From: Ulota crispa
Lineage: Eukaryota > Streptophyta > Bryopsida > Orthotrichales > Orthotrichaceae
Length of the DNA: 64,000 nt
Assembly (NCBI GenBank): GCA_963920765.1
Contig: OY987244.1
Span: 18,146,358-18,210,357 of the forward strand
Direction: 5' to 3'
In this document: in pieces, positions 48,686-58,832 of the stretch
Layout of the letters: every line of letters starts with the position of its first letter
Numbering within the stretch: the first letter of the stretch is position 1
Translations under genes and position numbers: made by a program
Notes under the pieces: generated by a model
What the model was told of the DNA's origin: nothing
Seen by the model: only the letters and a program-made list of their open reading frames with translations
Database searches by the model: none

Positions 48686-51351
48686 ATAAACTTCAATGGA
48701 CTGATGTTCATTTCTTCAAGGATAATTTCCACCCTAAGATATCATTTTTGGAAGAATGTTCAAGTTCATTACATTGTGCAATTTGGTCACCCTATGACAT
48801 CATTCTTGGAAGAATGTTTAAATTCATGTTTTCGCGGACAAAACTCACCCTAAAACATCATTCTTGGAAGAATATTCAAGTGAAAGAAGCATTGGAAAAT
48901 GGACTTTTTGTGGAAGTTAGTAATTTCTTTTCACAGACACTAGACAGTCTTGGACATCATTCTTGAAAGAATGTTTAGATAAACAAGCAAGACCTGAGAA
49001 TTGGTTAAATGAAGACCTAACCATACATTAGAAGATATGTTCCAAAACAAGCTATTTTGCACCATAATGAATGACATGTACAACTCAAGTAGTATGAAGA
49101 GAAACAATGATCTCCAATGCATGTTGGATTTGATCTCACATTCTAATAATTGGACTTGGGGTGGTGCACGCATCTGTGCCACCTCAAATCCAAATACTAC
49201 AAGAGATCTCCATTCATGTTGGACTTGATCTTGCCTTGTAATATTTGGGCTTGGGGTCACGCGGATGTATGCGCCACCCGGACCAATGTCGTCACCGATG
49301 TTAGTCCAGATAGTGTGCACATCTGTGTGACCCTAAGCCCAAATACAACAGGAGATCTCTATTCATGTTGGACTTCATCTTGTCTTGTAGTGCTTAGGCT
49401 TAGAGTGGCGTGCGCCACCTAGACCAGCGTCGTTGACGTTGGTCCGGGTGGCAAGCGCATCTGCACCACCCCAAGTCCAAATTCTACAAGAGATCTCTCC
49501 ATTCAAGTTGGACTCGATTTCATCATAAAGTATTTGGATTAAAGGTGGTGCAGATGTGCCTGCCACCCGAAACAACGTCGGCGATGACATTGGTCCAAGG
49601 GACGCGCACATCCATGCCACTTTAAGCCCAAAGCCTATAAAGAGCTCCATTCATGTTGCACTTGAACTTGCTCTGTGATGTTTCGGCTCGGGTGGTGGGG
49701 ATGCACGCAATCGTAGGCCGATATACTACAAAGCGAGTTTGATTGCAATATGATTAGAGATCTTTGTAGTATTTGGGCTTACGGTGGCGTGGATGTGCTT
49801 GCCCCTAGACCAGCGTCGTTGCCGACGTTGTTCCGGGTGGCAGACACATCTGCACCACCTTTAATCCAAATACTTTATGATGAAATTGAGTCCAACTTGA
49901 ATGGAGAGATCTCTTGTAGAATTTGGACTTGGGGTGGTGCAGNNNNNNNNNNNNNNNNNNNNNNNNNNNNNNNNNNNNNNNNNNNNNNNNNNNNNNNNNN
50001 NNNNNNNNNNNNNNNNNNNNNNNNNNNNNNNNNNNNNNNNNNNNNNNNNNNNNNNNNNNNNNNNNNNNNNNNNNNNNNNNNNNNNNNNNNNNNNNNNNNN
50101 NNNNNNNNNNNNNNNNNNNNNNNNNNNNNNNNNNNNNNNNNNGGACTCGATTTCATCATAAAGTATTTGGATTAAAGGTGGTGCAGATGTGCCTGCCACC
50201 CGAAACAACGTCGGCGATGACATTGGTCCAAGGGACGCGCACATCCATGCCACTTTAAGCCAAAGCCTATAAAGAGCTCCATTCATGTTGCACTTGAACT
50301 TGCTCTGTGATGTTTCGGCTCGGGTGGTGGGGATGCACGCAATCGTAGGCCGATATACTACAAAGCGAGTTTGATTGCAATATGATTAGAGATCTTTGTA
50401 GTATTTGGGCTTACGGTGGCGTGGATGTGCTTGCCCCTAGACCAGCGTCGTTGCCGACGTTGTTCCGGGTGGCAGACACATCTGCACCACCTTTAATCCA
50501 AATACTTTATGATGAAATTGAGTCCAACTTGAATGGAGAGATCTCTTGTAGAATTTGGACTTGGGGTGGTGCAGATGCGCTTGCCACCCGGACCAACGTC
50601 AACGACGCTGGTCTAGGTGGCGCACGCCACTCTAAGCCTAAGCACTACAAGACAAGATGAAGTCCAACATGAATAGAGATCTCCTGTTGTATTTGGGCTT
50701 AGGGTCACACAGATGTGCACACTATCTGGACTAACATCGGTGACGACATTGGTCCGGGTGGCGCATACATCCGCGTGACCCCAAGCCCAAATATTACAAG
50801 GCAAGATCAAGTCCAACATGAATGGAGATCTCTTGTAGTATTTGGATTTGAGGTGGCACAGATGCGTGCACCACCCCAAGTCCAATTATTAGAATGTGAG
50901 ATCAAATCCAACATGCATTGGAGATCATTGTTTCTCTTCATACTACTTGAGTTGTACATGTCATTCATTATGGTGCAAAATAGCTTGTTTTGGAACATAT
51001 CTTCTAATGTATGGTTAGATCTTCATTTAACCAATTCTCAGGTCTTGCTTGTTTATCTAAACATTCTTTCAAGAATGATGTCCAAGACTGTCTAGTGTCT
51101 GTGAAAAGAAATTACTAACTTCCACAAAAAGTCCATTTTCCAATGCTTCTTTCACTTGAATATTCTTCCAAGAATGATGTTTTAGGGTGAGTTTTGTCCG
51201 CGAAAACATGAATTTAAACATTCTTCCAAGAATGATGTCATAGGGTGACCAAATTGCAAAATGTAATGAACTTGAACATTCTTCCAAAAATGATATCTTA
51301 GGGTGGAAATTATCCTTGAAGAAATGAATGTTAGTCCATTGAAGTTTACTA
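48686..51351. mobile_element. Foldback (palindromic) element of about 2.7 kb with arms of about 1.2 kb
   Basis: The left arm 48686-49942 and right arm 50143-51351 are reverse complements. Paired positions sum to about 100035 along the whole arm, for example 48940-49320 with 50715-51095. Few differences separate the arms. The inner half is GC-rich and built of repeated, themselves palindromic, subunits around GGTGGCGCAGATGnGnGCC and ATTTGGGCTTnGGGT. Because of this, 49510-49942 is also directly repeated at 50143-50575. The outer parts carry repeated CATTCTTGGAAGAATG motifs. An assembly gap occupies the centre. This is the structure of foldback transposons; no transposase frame is present inside. 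Confidence 0.85.
49943..50142. other. Assembly gap (200 N) at the centre of the palindrome
   Basis: 200 N exactly at the symmetry centre of the foldback element, which is where assembly of a long hairpin would be expected to fail. The true loop length and content are unknown. Confidence 0.99.
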
Positions 51352-51876
51352 CAAGTTTAGGAATTTTGGGTAAAAGGTTTATGGCAAGATGATGAAGCTT
51401 GTGGCCGTTGCACACTCGGCCAACGGCAAAAAATTCTTGGAGCATGTATTTGTACATACTATTTTAGTATTGTAGGTATGGCTTGAAGAAGATTGTCATT
51501 GTTTCATCTCATGAGGCTTTTTCTATTCGGTTGAGAACCACTATAGTTGAAACAAAACCCAAAAAATGACCTTGGACAAGTTGTAGATTGTAGCTACCTG
51601 TTACACTATCGATCTCCACAAATCTAAATTTTGAAGTGTTGAAACTCATCTTTGCCCTCTCGAGAATCAAGGTGGTTTCCTCCGAAGCTAGTTCTAGATG
51701 ATCTTTTGAAAGCTTATTAGGCCAAATGCGTTTAGTTTGTTGGGGTAAGCTTGAACAAGTCCATGTTGCTTTGCTTGTGCTTCTATAGATTTGTTTTTAT
51801 TATGAATATATTATGTGATATCTTTGAGTTCAATCAGTCATGGTTATAATTTGTATTTATCAATGTTCATTTTTAG

Positions 51877-53409
51877 ATTGAAGATGGTACAACCATTCAC
51901 TTTGACAACGTCCTTCAGAAGGATAATTTGCTAGTAAATATACTTGTGCTATTAGAGCCTGAGACTCTTTTGAAGTATATTGAAGCTTGGTGTCAAAAAA
52001 CATGGGATCAAAAGTTTAATAGATACCTCAGAGTCGGCGGTAACTTTAAAAAATGTGATAATTTTTCCAAATTTAATGGATCCAAACAAGCTGTTCAACG
52101 GGTCCTTCACCGGTATAATATTCACTTGGAAGCATTCTATTTCTTTTTGTGATCTGTATTTCATTGAGCTTTAGTACTAGTGCTACAAAGCTGGGGATCT
52201 TACAAAATGAGTTTGATAATTTTCTTATTCCTATTCTGAATCATTGCACTAGAGAGGCGTAATGTTTTCTCCTTTGTGTTTGCTTGGTCTGCTTCTTTTA
52301 TGTGAATCTTGAGTATTAGATCACTCTGCAGTTGCTATCTAGATACTCTAAATGGAGATCTTTTATCTCTATTGTTTCTTCTGCTGAACGTATTCCATGC
52401 ATGTGCTTATAGCTAAGCAAAGTATTTCACGTCTTGACCTTCTCCCTTTTCTATCTTTCTGGCAAGACAGCAACTCTATAGAATACATAATTTCACCTGC
52501 TTAGCAAAGGACCTATACCACGGTGCATTTGGCTAGTGATGGTTGGTATCTGGATTGTAGTATTAAGTTTACACATCCTTCAAAGGTGCAGTTGCGTAAA
52601 TCTCTAGAAGGGGTTGGGGTGATTGACTTAAATGTTGATGAGTTTAGGGGATTGGATGATGTGGCAAGAGCCAAGGCAATTGAAAAATGGACCATAGTAG
52701 ACAAGAAGAAGGAGTTGAAGGAGGCTAGTGTTGTTGCTCTAAACGTTGTGAAAGAGGTTGGGTAGATAAGGAAGGCCAAGGAGAATGCCACTAAGAAAGA
52801 AAAGGGACCTAAACCAAAAGGCAAAACTATAAGGGTTTCAGTCGCAAATGTTTTTGACCAAGCTCTGATTTTGGTGGCTGGAACCTCCAACATGGAGACC
52901 AGGTCTTAGAGCACTTTGAAGAGGAAGAGCACAGCAATTAACTTGACTAACAAGGAGGAGACCCTTCTAAAAGGTACGGACGTCATGATCCTTGATGACC
53001 ACTTGGATATTGCCACGGAAGACATGATCATCAATGTCTCCATGTCTAATGTTGTGGGAGACATGGACAACAAGAGTCCTAACAAATACACTAACATTTT
53101 GCACTTCTTACGAAAGGTATTCACTTTATCTCTTATTTTTTTGCTTTGAATTTCCACTAGCAATACCCATAGCTATCAAACATTGCATCTTATTGTTCAA
53201 GTTCAAATGAGTCTGGTTTTTATTTTGAATTCTAGAGTGTGCTAGTGTAGGTTGCCAAAGGCAAGGATCAACTCTTTGAAGGGAAGGCGCATGTAGATGT
53301 TGTTGTTGATCTTGTACTTGTTGATTGCCCAGTGATGGCAGCAATAGGGCAGGGACCATGTGTGGACCGTGTTAGTAGTGACTTTGCTGATGAGTCTAGT
53401 AAGGCTTAG
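51877..53409 (+). pseudogene. Decayed multi-exon gene of unknown family
   Basis: Open stretches are joined by splice-like borders. 51877-52112 begins after TTTTTAG and contains YIEAWCQKTWDQKFNRYL. 52510-53115 holds THPSKVQLRKSLEGVGVIDL, EKWTIVDKKKELKEA and TAINLTNKEETLLKG in one frame but with two TAG stops, after KEVG and after METRS. It ends LHFLRK at a GTATTC donor. 53251-53409 begins after GTGTAG and runs VAKGKDQLFEGK to a TAG stop. The coding bias and lysine-rich character suggest a former protein, but I do not recognise it. It lies beside the foldback element and may be part of a transposon or a captured host gene. Confidence 0.45.
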
Positions 53410-54586
53410 CATTTTGGCACTCTTTCACTTGGGTGTAATATATTTTTTGGATCGGCTTAAATATTCTATAGATTTTTGCTTTGCCTTGATTGATTTCATC
53501 GATCTTCTTGCAACAATCATGTTCTTATCTTTGCTCATTCCTTTTTTATTTCTATTGATTCTCTATGTGACTATAGCCTTGCATTCTGATCTTACTACTG
53601 GAGACCCTATTTTTAAATGGCTTATGCAAATAAAACTTTAACCAACTTAATCTTAGTTTCTATGCTCCCACGGTCATAGGATTCTGGCTAATCTTGGTCA
53701 CCCTAAACCCATGGTAATAGGTCATATGTGTAAATTCCTAAATCACAAACTTCTTGCTCACAAGCTCTCAGGCTCACACAAGCTCACAAGCTCACAGGCT
53801 TGCCTCCTAGCAACCCTGGGCTACTAAACACAAAATAATTTTAGAGATTAATTTTCACTTCCATACATTCAAATTCAAGGTTTTCATTTTTAACTATATT
53901 AAAGAGTGATTCTATTCTTGAAACATGACATTTAAATTTTGAGATTTCTATTATTCTTCAATTCTATCAAATTTTGTTTTTACTATATCATCATTATAAA
54001 TAGTTCTATACTTAATTTGAATTTCTTTTAATTATCTTTAAGAGAGGTCACATATGTGCCAGACCAATGTTCCGTTATTGTTAAAATGCTCAAATCCCTT
54101 ACATATTTGGCACTTATAAGTTGCTTATAGATATTTAAGACTTTCTAGGTCTTGAAATGATTGATCTGATTAATTATGTATCAAAAGTATAATGTAGGTA
54201 CATTTAAATTTTACTGTATAAAACTTGATCCAAAAAATTGCATGTGTCAATAAATCAAATAATAGAAAAAATAGAAAAAACAAATCCTTTATATAACTCA
54301 CCACAAGTGATACAAATTATTAAATTTGTAACAAGAGTTATTCTCTAGGCATGTTTGAGCTTCTTGGAATGTGCTCCAAACAAAAAGCTAATATTTTGAT
54401 AAGTTTTAACAACATTTTTTTAATGATGATTGTAGAATTTTAAACTACAAGTATGATGTATTGTATTGAGAAATAAAACAATATCACAATTCTTATAATT
54501 TAAAAAGTTATAACTTTTGATCACACGTGGTTTAGAAATTTCTAAGTGGTTTTTTTAATTCTTCAAGTCTTTTGTTTACACACCAA

Positions 54587-54782
54587 CACTAGTAGAAAAC
54601 TGCGTTGGAACTCACTAAATTATGTAAGGTAGTTTATGTTGAGTTCCATGTTTCCCATGCAAAATTTTGTTGAAGAGTGCAAAATTTTGCATTGTTTACC
54701 AATATTTTGCATTGGAAACATGGAACTCAACACAAACTACCTTACATAATTTAGTGGGTTCCAACTTAGTTTTCTACTAGTG
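54587..54782. mobile_element. CACTA-type MITE forming a near-perfect hairpin
   Basis: 196 bp starting CACTAGTAGAAAACTGCGTT and ending with the complementary TTTTCTACTAGTG. Arms of about 80 bp pair almost perfectly, including GGAACTCAACATAAACTACC on one arm. A 3-bp duplication CAA lies at 54584-54586 and 54783-54785. CACTA ends plus a 3-bp duplication identify the En/Spm superfamily. Confidence 0.95.
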
Positions 54783-57200
54783 CAAGTTTAAGACCATGGT
54801 CATAAAAATAATCTATCATAGAAAAAAATAACAAGCATACTCACAAACAATATAAGCCTCATTTCCAAAATCTCAAGAAACAAAATTGCATTGTGAACTT
54901 TTTCATTTGTTTGTGTATGTGAGCTCATCTCAATGAATTGTACTACAATAGTGCCTCCCTAAGATGAACCTATATAAGGAATAATACTTGGCTAAGATGA
55001 AGTAAATGACTGTCTTTGATGGTTGGGGAGCTACAAAAACTTGTTTAGTTACAATGAATGTTTTCCTTACATGAGAGGAATATACTGTCCGGATACCTTC
55101 ATCATATCTAGGTACTAGTGTACTTGAATATCAAATTTGCATGTACCTGATGCAAGTAAAGTTGATAGAAAACCATAAACATTTTTTTCTATTTCAAAAT
55201 AGACTTGAATGAATTAGTTTCTACAAGTAGAAAATTATCAAACAATAACATGGTAAAATCTTATCTTACATCAAAGTTTTTTTTAGCACCAAAATGTGGG
55301 GCCTGGCATGCAGGGGTTAAAGAAATGGACCTGCAAACCTCATAATTATATGGATGACATTTGTCCAATCCTCCACTTAGATGCCAGTCATGCCACCATT
55401 TCAAATCTTTCCTCACCTAAACGCAGGTTTGTCAGGTCCAACTCATATGGAAATGTACACATGCAAAGGAGAAAACAAGAATTGTGGAAACCCCTCCAGT
55501 TCTTTACTCTCTTTTTTTTTATCTTCTTTTTCACGCTTATTGCCACAGGCTGTTCTCAGCCGAGGTTGTTTAACCCTGCAGCATTTTCACCAAAAACTCT
55601 TCAAAACTGCCATCTTTAGAGCATCAACCAAATTTGAAAACAAAAACGTTTTTATGCATATGTGACCGTAGGATCTTGTAGAAGAATGATTTCAGAAAAT
55701 TCACCACGTGGACTGGAAGTTAGAATGGTTTGAATATTCAAAAACATTTTGTGAAAAATTGGGCAGCTACCCTTCAAAAGGTGAAATTCCTAAGGAAAAA
55801 GGCCATGTGGGTGGTGCTTCTCTAAACTCCTTATTCCACCTAAGTAAAGTACATGTCAAAAAAGTTTCAAATCATTTGGAGTTGTATAACATATGGAAAA
55901 AAATTAGTAAGTGAAAAGAAGTAGAGAATGATTCAAAATACTAAATTGTTAAGAATTTAATTATGGAAATGAAAAATCCCAATCCCAATGGTCATAATGT
56001 TGTCATAAACAATATTCATTCTTTGGTTTTGTTTTTTTTCCAAAATGTTGAAAATTGAGTAAAATAAAGGACTTCAAAGTTTATTTTGGAGTAGAGAGTC
56101 CATAACTGCCCGCAAACAAAAAATCCTCATAACTTTCATCTCGTTGATCCAAACAAAATGATTAGAAGCTTCCTACATTCACATGAACCTCCTAAACCAA
56201 TTTAAAAATTAAGTTTTTGAAAAAAGTGATTTTTGAAAATCTGCCCAGGCTGCCCACTAAACGTAAAAAACAACATATTAGGCCATAACTTTTTACTCAT
56301 AATTCCAAATGTCTTGAAGTTTAGTGCATATGAAAGATAAACCTTGTCGCCACATTCTATTAAAATTTCAGCCTAAAATTTGAAAAGCTCCAATCACAGG
56401 TACCTGCTTGAAATCGCTATGTTTCTAAAAAAGGGGGTTTGGTCCTTTAGGGGTTAGTAAACATAAAAATACAAAAAACAAGTGTAAACAAAAAAACAAG
56501 AAAATCAAATAAGAAATAGAAATAAATAGTAAAAGTAAAAAATAATTGTGTTAAAATTATAAAAATAAAAAATCAGATTTTGAAATGGCTGTAAACCATA
56601 GACTCATGCCCTATTCTCATTGGCACGTTCACAGACTGATCCAGCCATCATGAACACTGTTTCAGATGAATAACTAGAAATCTCATTCTTATTGGCAATA
56701 AACGTCAACGAAATAAACATGAATAAAAAACTATAAATAAAACTAAAAGCACAAAAAAGTTTTAGTTACCTAGCACTTTAGAAGGTCCCACTTGATTACT
56801 CCCTTCTTTTGAGGTCACATGGCATCATCCCATTGGCTGTTGAAAATGGAAGAATGCGTCATCAAAAAAAATGTCTTTCACAGACGCATTCTCTCAAATG
56901 TTTGAGGGAAATATCTTATGACATTTTTTTGGACCCACGTTCAAGAAGATGACAAAATTTCTCTCACCGAAACATGTTCAACTGTCTGGTGAGAACAGGC
57001 CTTCAGTTTACTACACAAACGTGTTTGTGGGGCCAAGATTAAAAATAAATAAATCATCTGCTAGAAAATATTGATGTCAGAGTTTTTACATTTATCATCA
57101 GGAGGTTGAATTTAAGAACTTTGAATTCAAAGTTGGCTTCAGAGACCCGGATTTGGTCTAGAACCATGGACCCAAGGAAGCAAAGAAAACTGGCTAACTT

Positions 57201-57434
57201 TTAACCCTTAAATGACTATAGGGCATAGTATATATGCTTACATATAATTGTCATTTGCTATCAATAAGAAATTTTAATTTGGGATCTTAACTAACTCACT
57301 AGAATTGCATTGATCTATTCTCCAACTTCTTTCTTGATCTCAAATGTAGTAAAGGTGTGGATCCATTCCAAATACAAAAAGAATACCCCATATTGTAGTG
57401 GTCACAAAGGGCCTTTCAGTTGTTTAAGGATTAA
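57201..57434. mobile_element. TTAA-type MITE, piggyBac-like, copy 3 (diverged)
   Basis: The left end is TTAA-CCCTTAAATGACTATAGGGC and the right end, reverse complemented, TTAA-TCCTTAAACAACTGAAAGGC. TTAA is intact on both sides. The terminal repeats match only in part, so this is a weaker member than the copies at 36.57 and 45.99 kb. Confidence 0.5.
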
Positions 57435-58697
57435 ATAGGGACAAATAACTTAACCCTAAAGGCCCAAGGGGGTAAGGGCAAAACATAGATGTGTTATAAA
57501 AAGGTACTTTTGTAACTTTGATGAAGTTTGTTTCAAAAAAGAAAATAAGAATCATAATGTTTAGTAATTATCCATATGGTCAAACACTCAAAAAAAAATT
57601 GGATTTTTATGTAATGAATTTAGAAGCATTTACCATTTGATATTCACCAAAGTTACAAATTTTACTCATAGATTTCAAAATTTGGTATGATTGGTTAAAA
57701 ATAAACATTCTATCATAAACTTCAAAAATGAAATTTTTTGAAAGCACAAAACATCATTAGTTTCCCAAAATAATAAATTTTACAACACTAGCAAAAATTC
57801 AAGTGTTTGTTTTTGAAAAATTCTCCTTAGTGGAATTTAACTTGGATTGACATGATTCAAGTTGCGTTAGAAAATAGACTTGATTTTCTATTAAAAAAAA
57901 AATTGGAATTTTTTTTTTTCATCTTGGACAGCCTCGAAAAAACGGGCAGCTACCAAAAAATGGTCGATTGAGCACTTAGGGAGGGGTTTACTTTTGCCCG
58001 TGTCTGTAAAATAGCTGGGAGCCTGGGAGGGGATTTTCCACCCTGGCCCCACAAACACGTATGTGCAGTACACTGAGCCGATACCATGCACTTTACCAGC
58101 ATCCCTTGGGCCCCGCGCTACTAACTCTCAGCCTTCACTTGTCGTTCAACATGCACAGTTGCACACTGGAACGAATGACATCCACTGACGGAGGTAGAAA
58201 CGTGCACTTGTCAGGATAGATGACCAGTCCACATTCATCCATTCCTGGCTAATTTTAGAAGTTCGTCGTGCGTGGGTTGGAGGAGACGAAGACGAGGGCC
58301 GAGGCCCGAGGGGGGCTTGTTAAGGTCATGTCCGACGTTCCCGTTGCGTTGCTTTGAGCAGCTCTCGCCTGTTTGTCGAGCTTGGAACCCGGCGGCTTTG
58401 CTTGCGAGACATCGCCAGGGGCGAAGTCTGTTCCGTTGGCACGAAGCCGGGACGGGGCTGCTGTTCGTGGAAGCGGGGACTGGCGCATTGTTGCGTCGGA
58501 AACCAGAGTGGCGGGACGACGAGGGTTTTAGTCTCCGTGGTAGGTAGGGTTTGAGCAGCCGGGAGTGAGGGAAGCGTCAGTTTCAAGATGCGAAGTCCTG
58601 GTGATTGCGAGTCCGGGCTGAAAGGAGAGCGTTACGCGCTCTGTTCCTCGTCATCGCGCTTTTTGTTTTGTCGTCGATTATTGTAGGACGTTAACTC

Positions 58698-58792
58698 GAG
58701 TGAGCGAGCGAGAGAGCGAGAGAGCGAGAGAGCGAGAGAGCGAGCTTTGCTATTTCGTTGTGCCGCTTTGAGTTTTGTTGTTGTTGTTGTTG
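58698..58792 (+). promoter_or_regulatory. GA-rich and GTT simple repeats in the probable 5' leader of the Alfin-like gene
   Basis: 58698-58745 is a run of GAGAGC/GAGCGA units and 58776-58792 a run of TTG units, 40-135 bases before the start codon at 58833. GA-rich leaders are common in plants and can bind BPC-type GAGA factors. Whether this lies in the transcript or in the core promoter cannot be told here. Confidence 0.6.
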
Positions 58793-58832
58793 TGAGAGTG
58801 CTGGTGCCGCTTGTTTTGTTCTTTGTGACAAC

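Larger units (their letters stand above)
53410..58697. other. AT-rich intergenic region with small transposons
   Basis: About 5.3 kb without a supportable gene. It includes a CACTA-type hairpin (54587-54782), a TTAA element (57201-57434), and isolated TTAA-type ends near 55.31 kb (GCAGGGG-TTAA), 56.44 kb (GGTCCTTTAGGGG-TTAG) and 57450 (TTAA-CCCTAAAGGCCC). A short stretch with a GCTCACAAGC motif at 53757-53818 may be the right end of a larger element. The DNA becomes GC-rich from 58.26 kb, where the Alfin-like promoter begins. Confidence 0.55.

Noticed and set aside
48749..48975. CATTCTTGGAAGAATG motifs considered as heat-shock elements
   Set aside because: The GAA/TTC blocks are not in the required 5-base phase, and the motif is better explained as part of the foldback element arms.
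48940..51095. Mirror-image frames of 63-126 codons inside the palindrome
   Set aside because: They recur identically on both strands only because the arms are inverted repeats; the sequence is non-coding subrepeat DNA.
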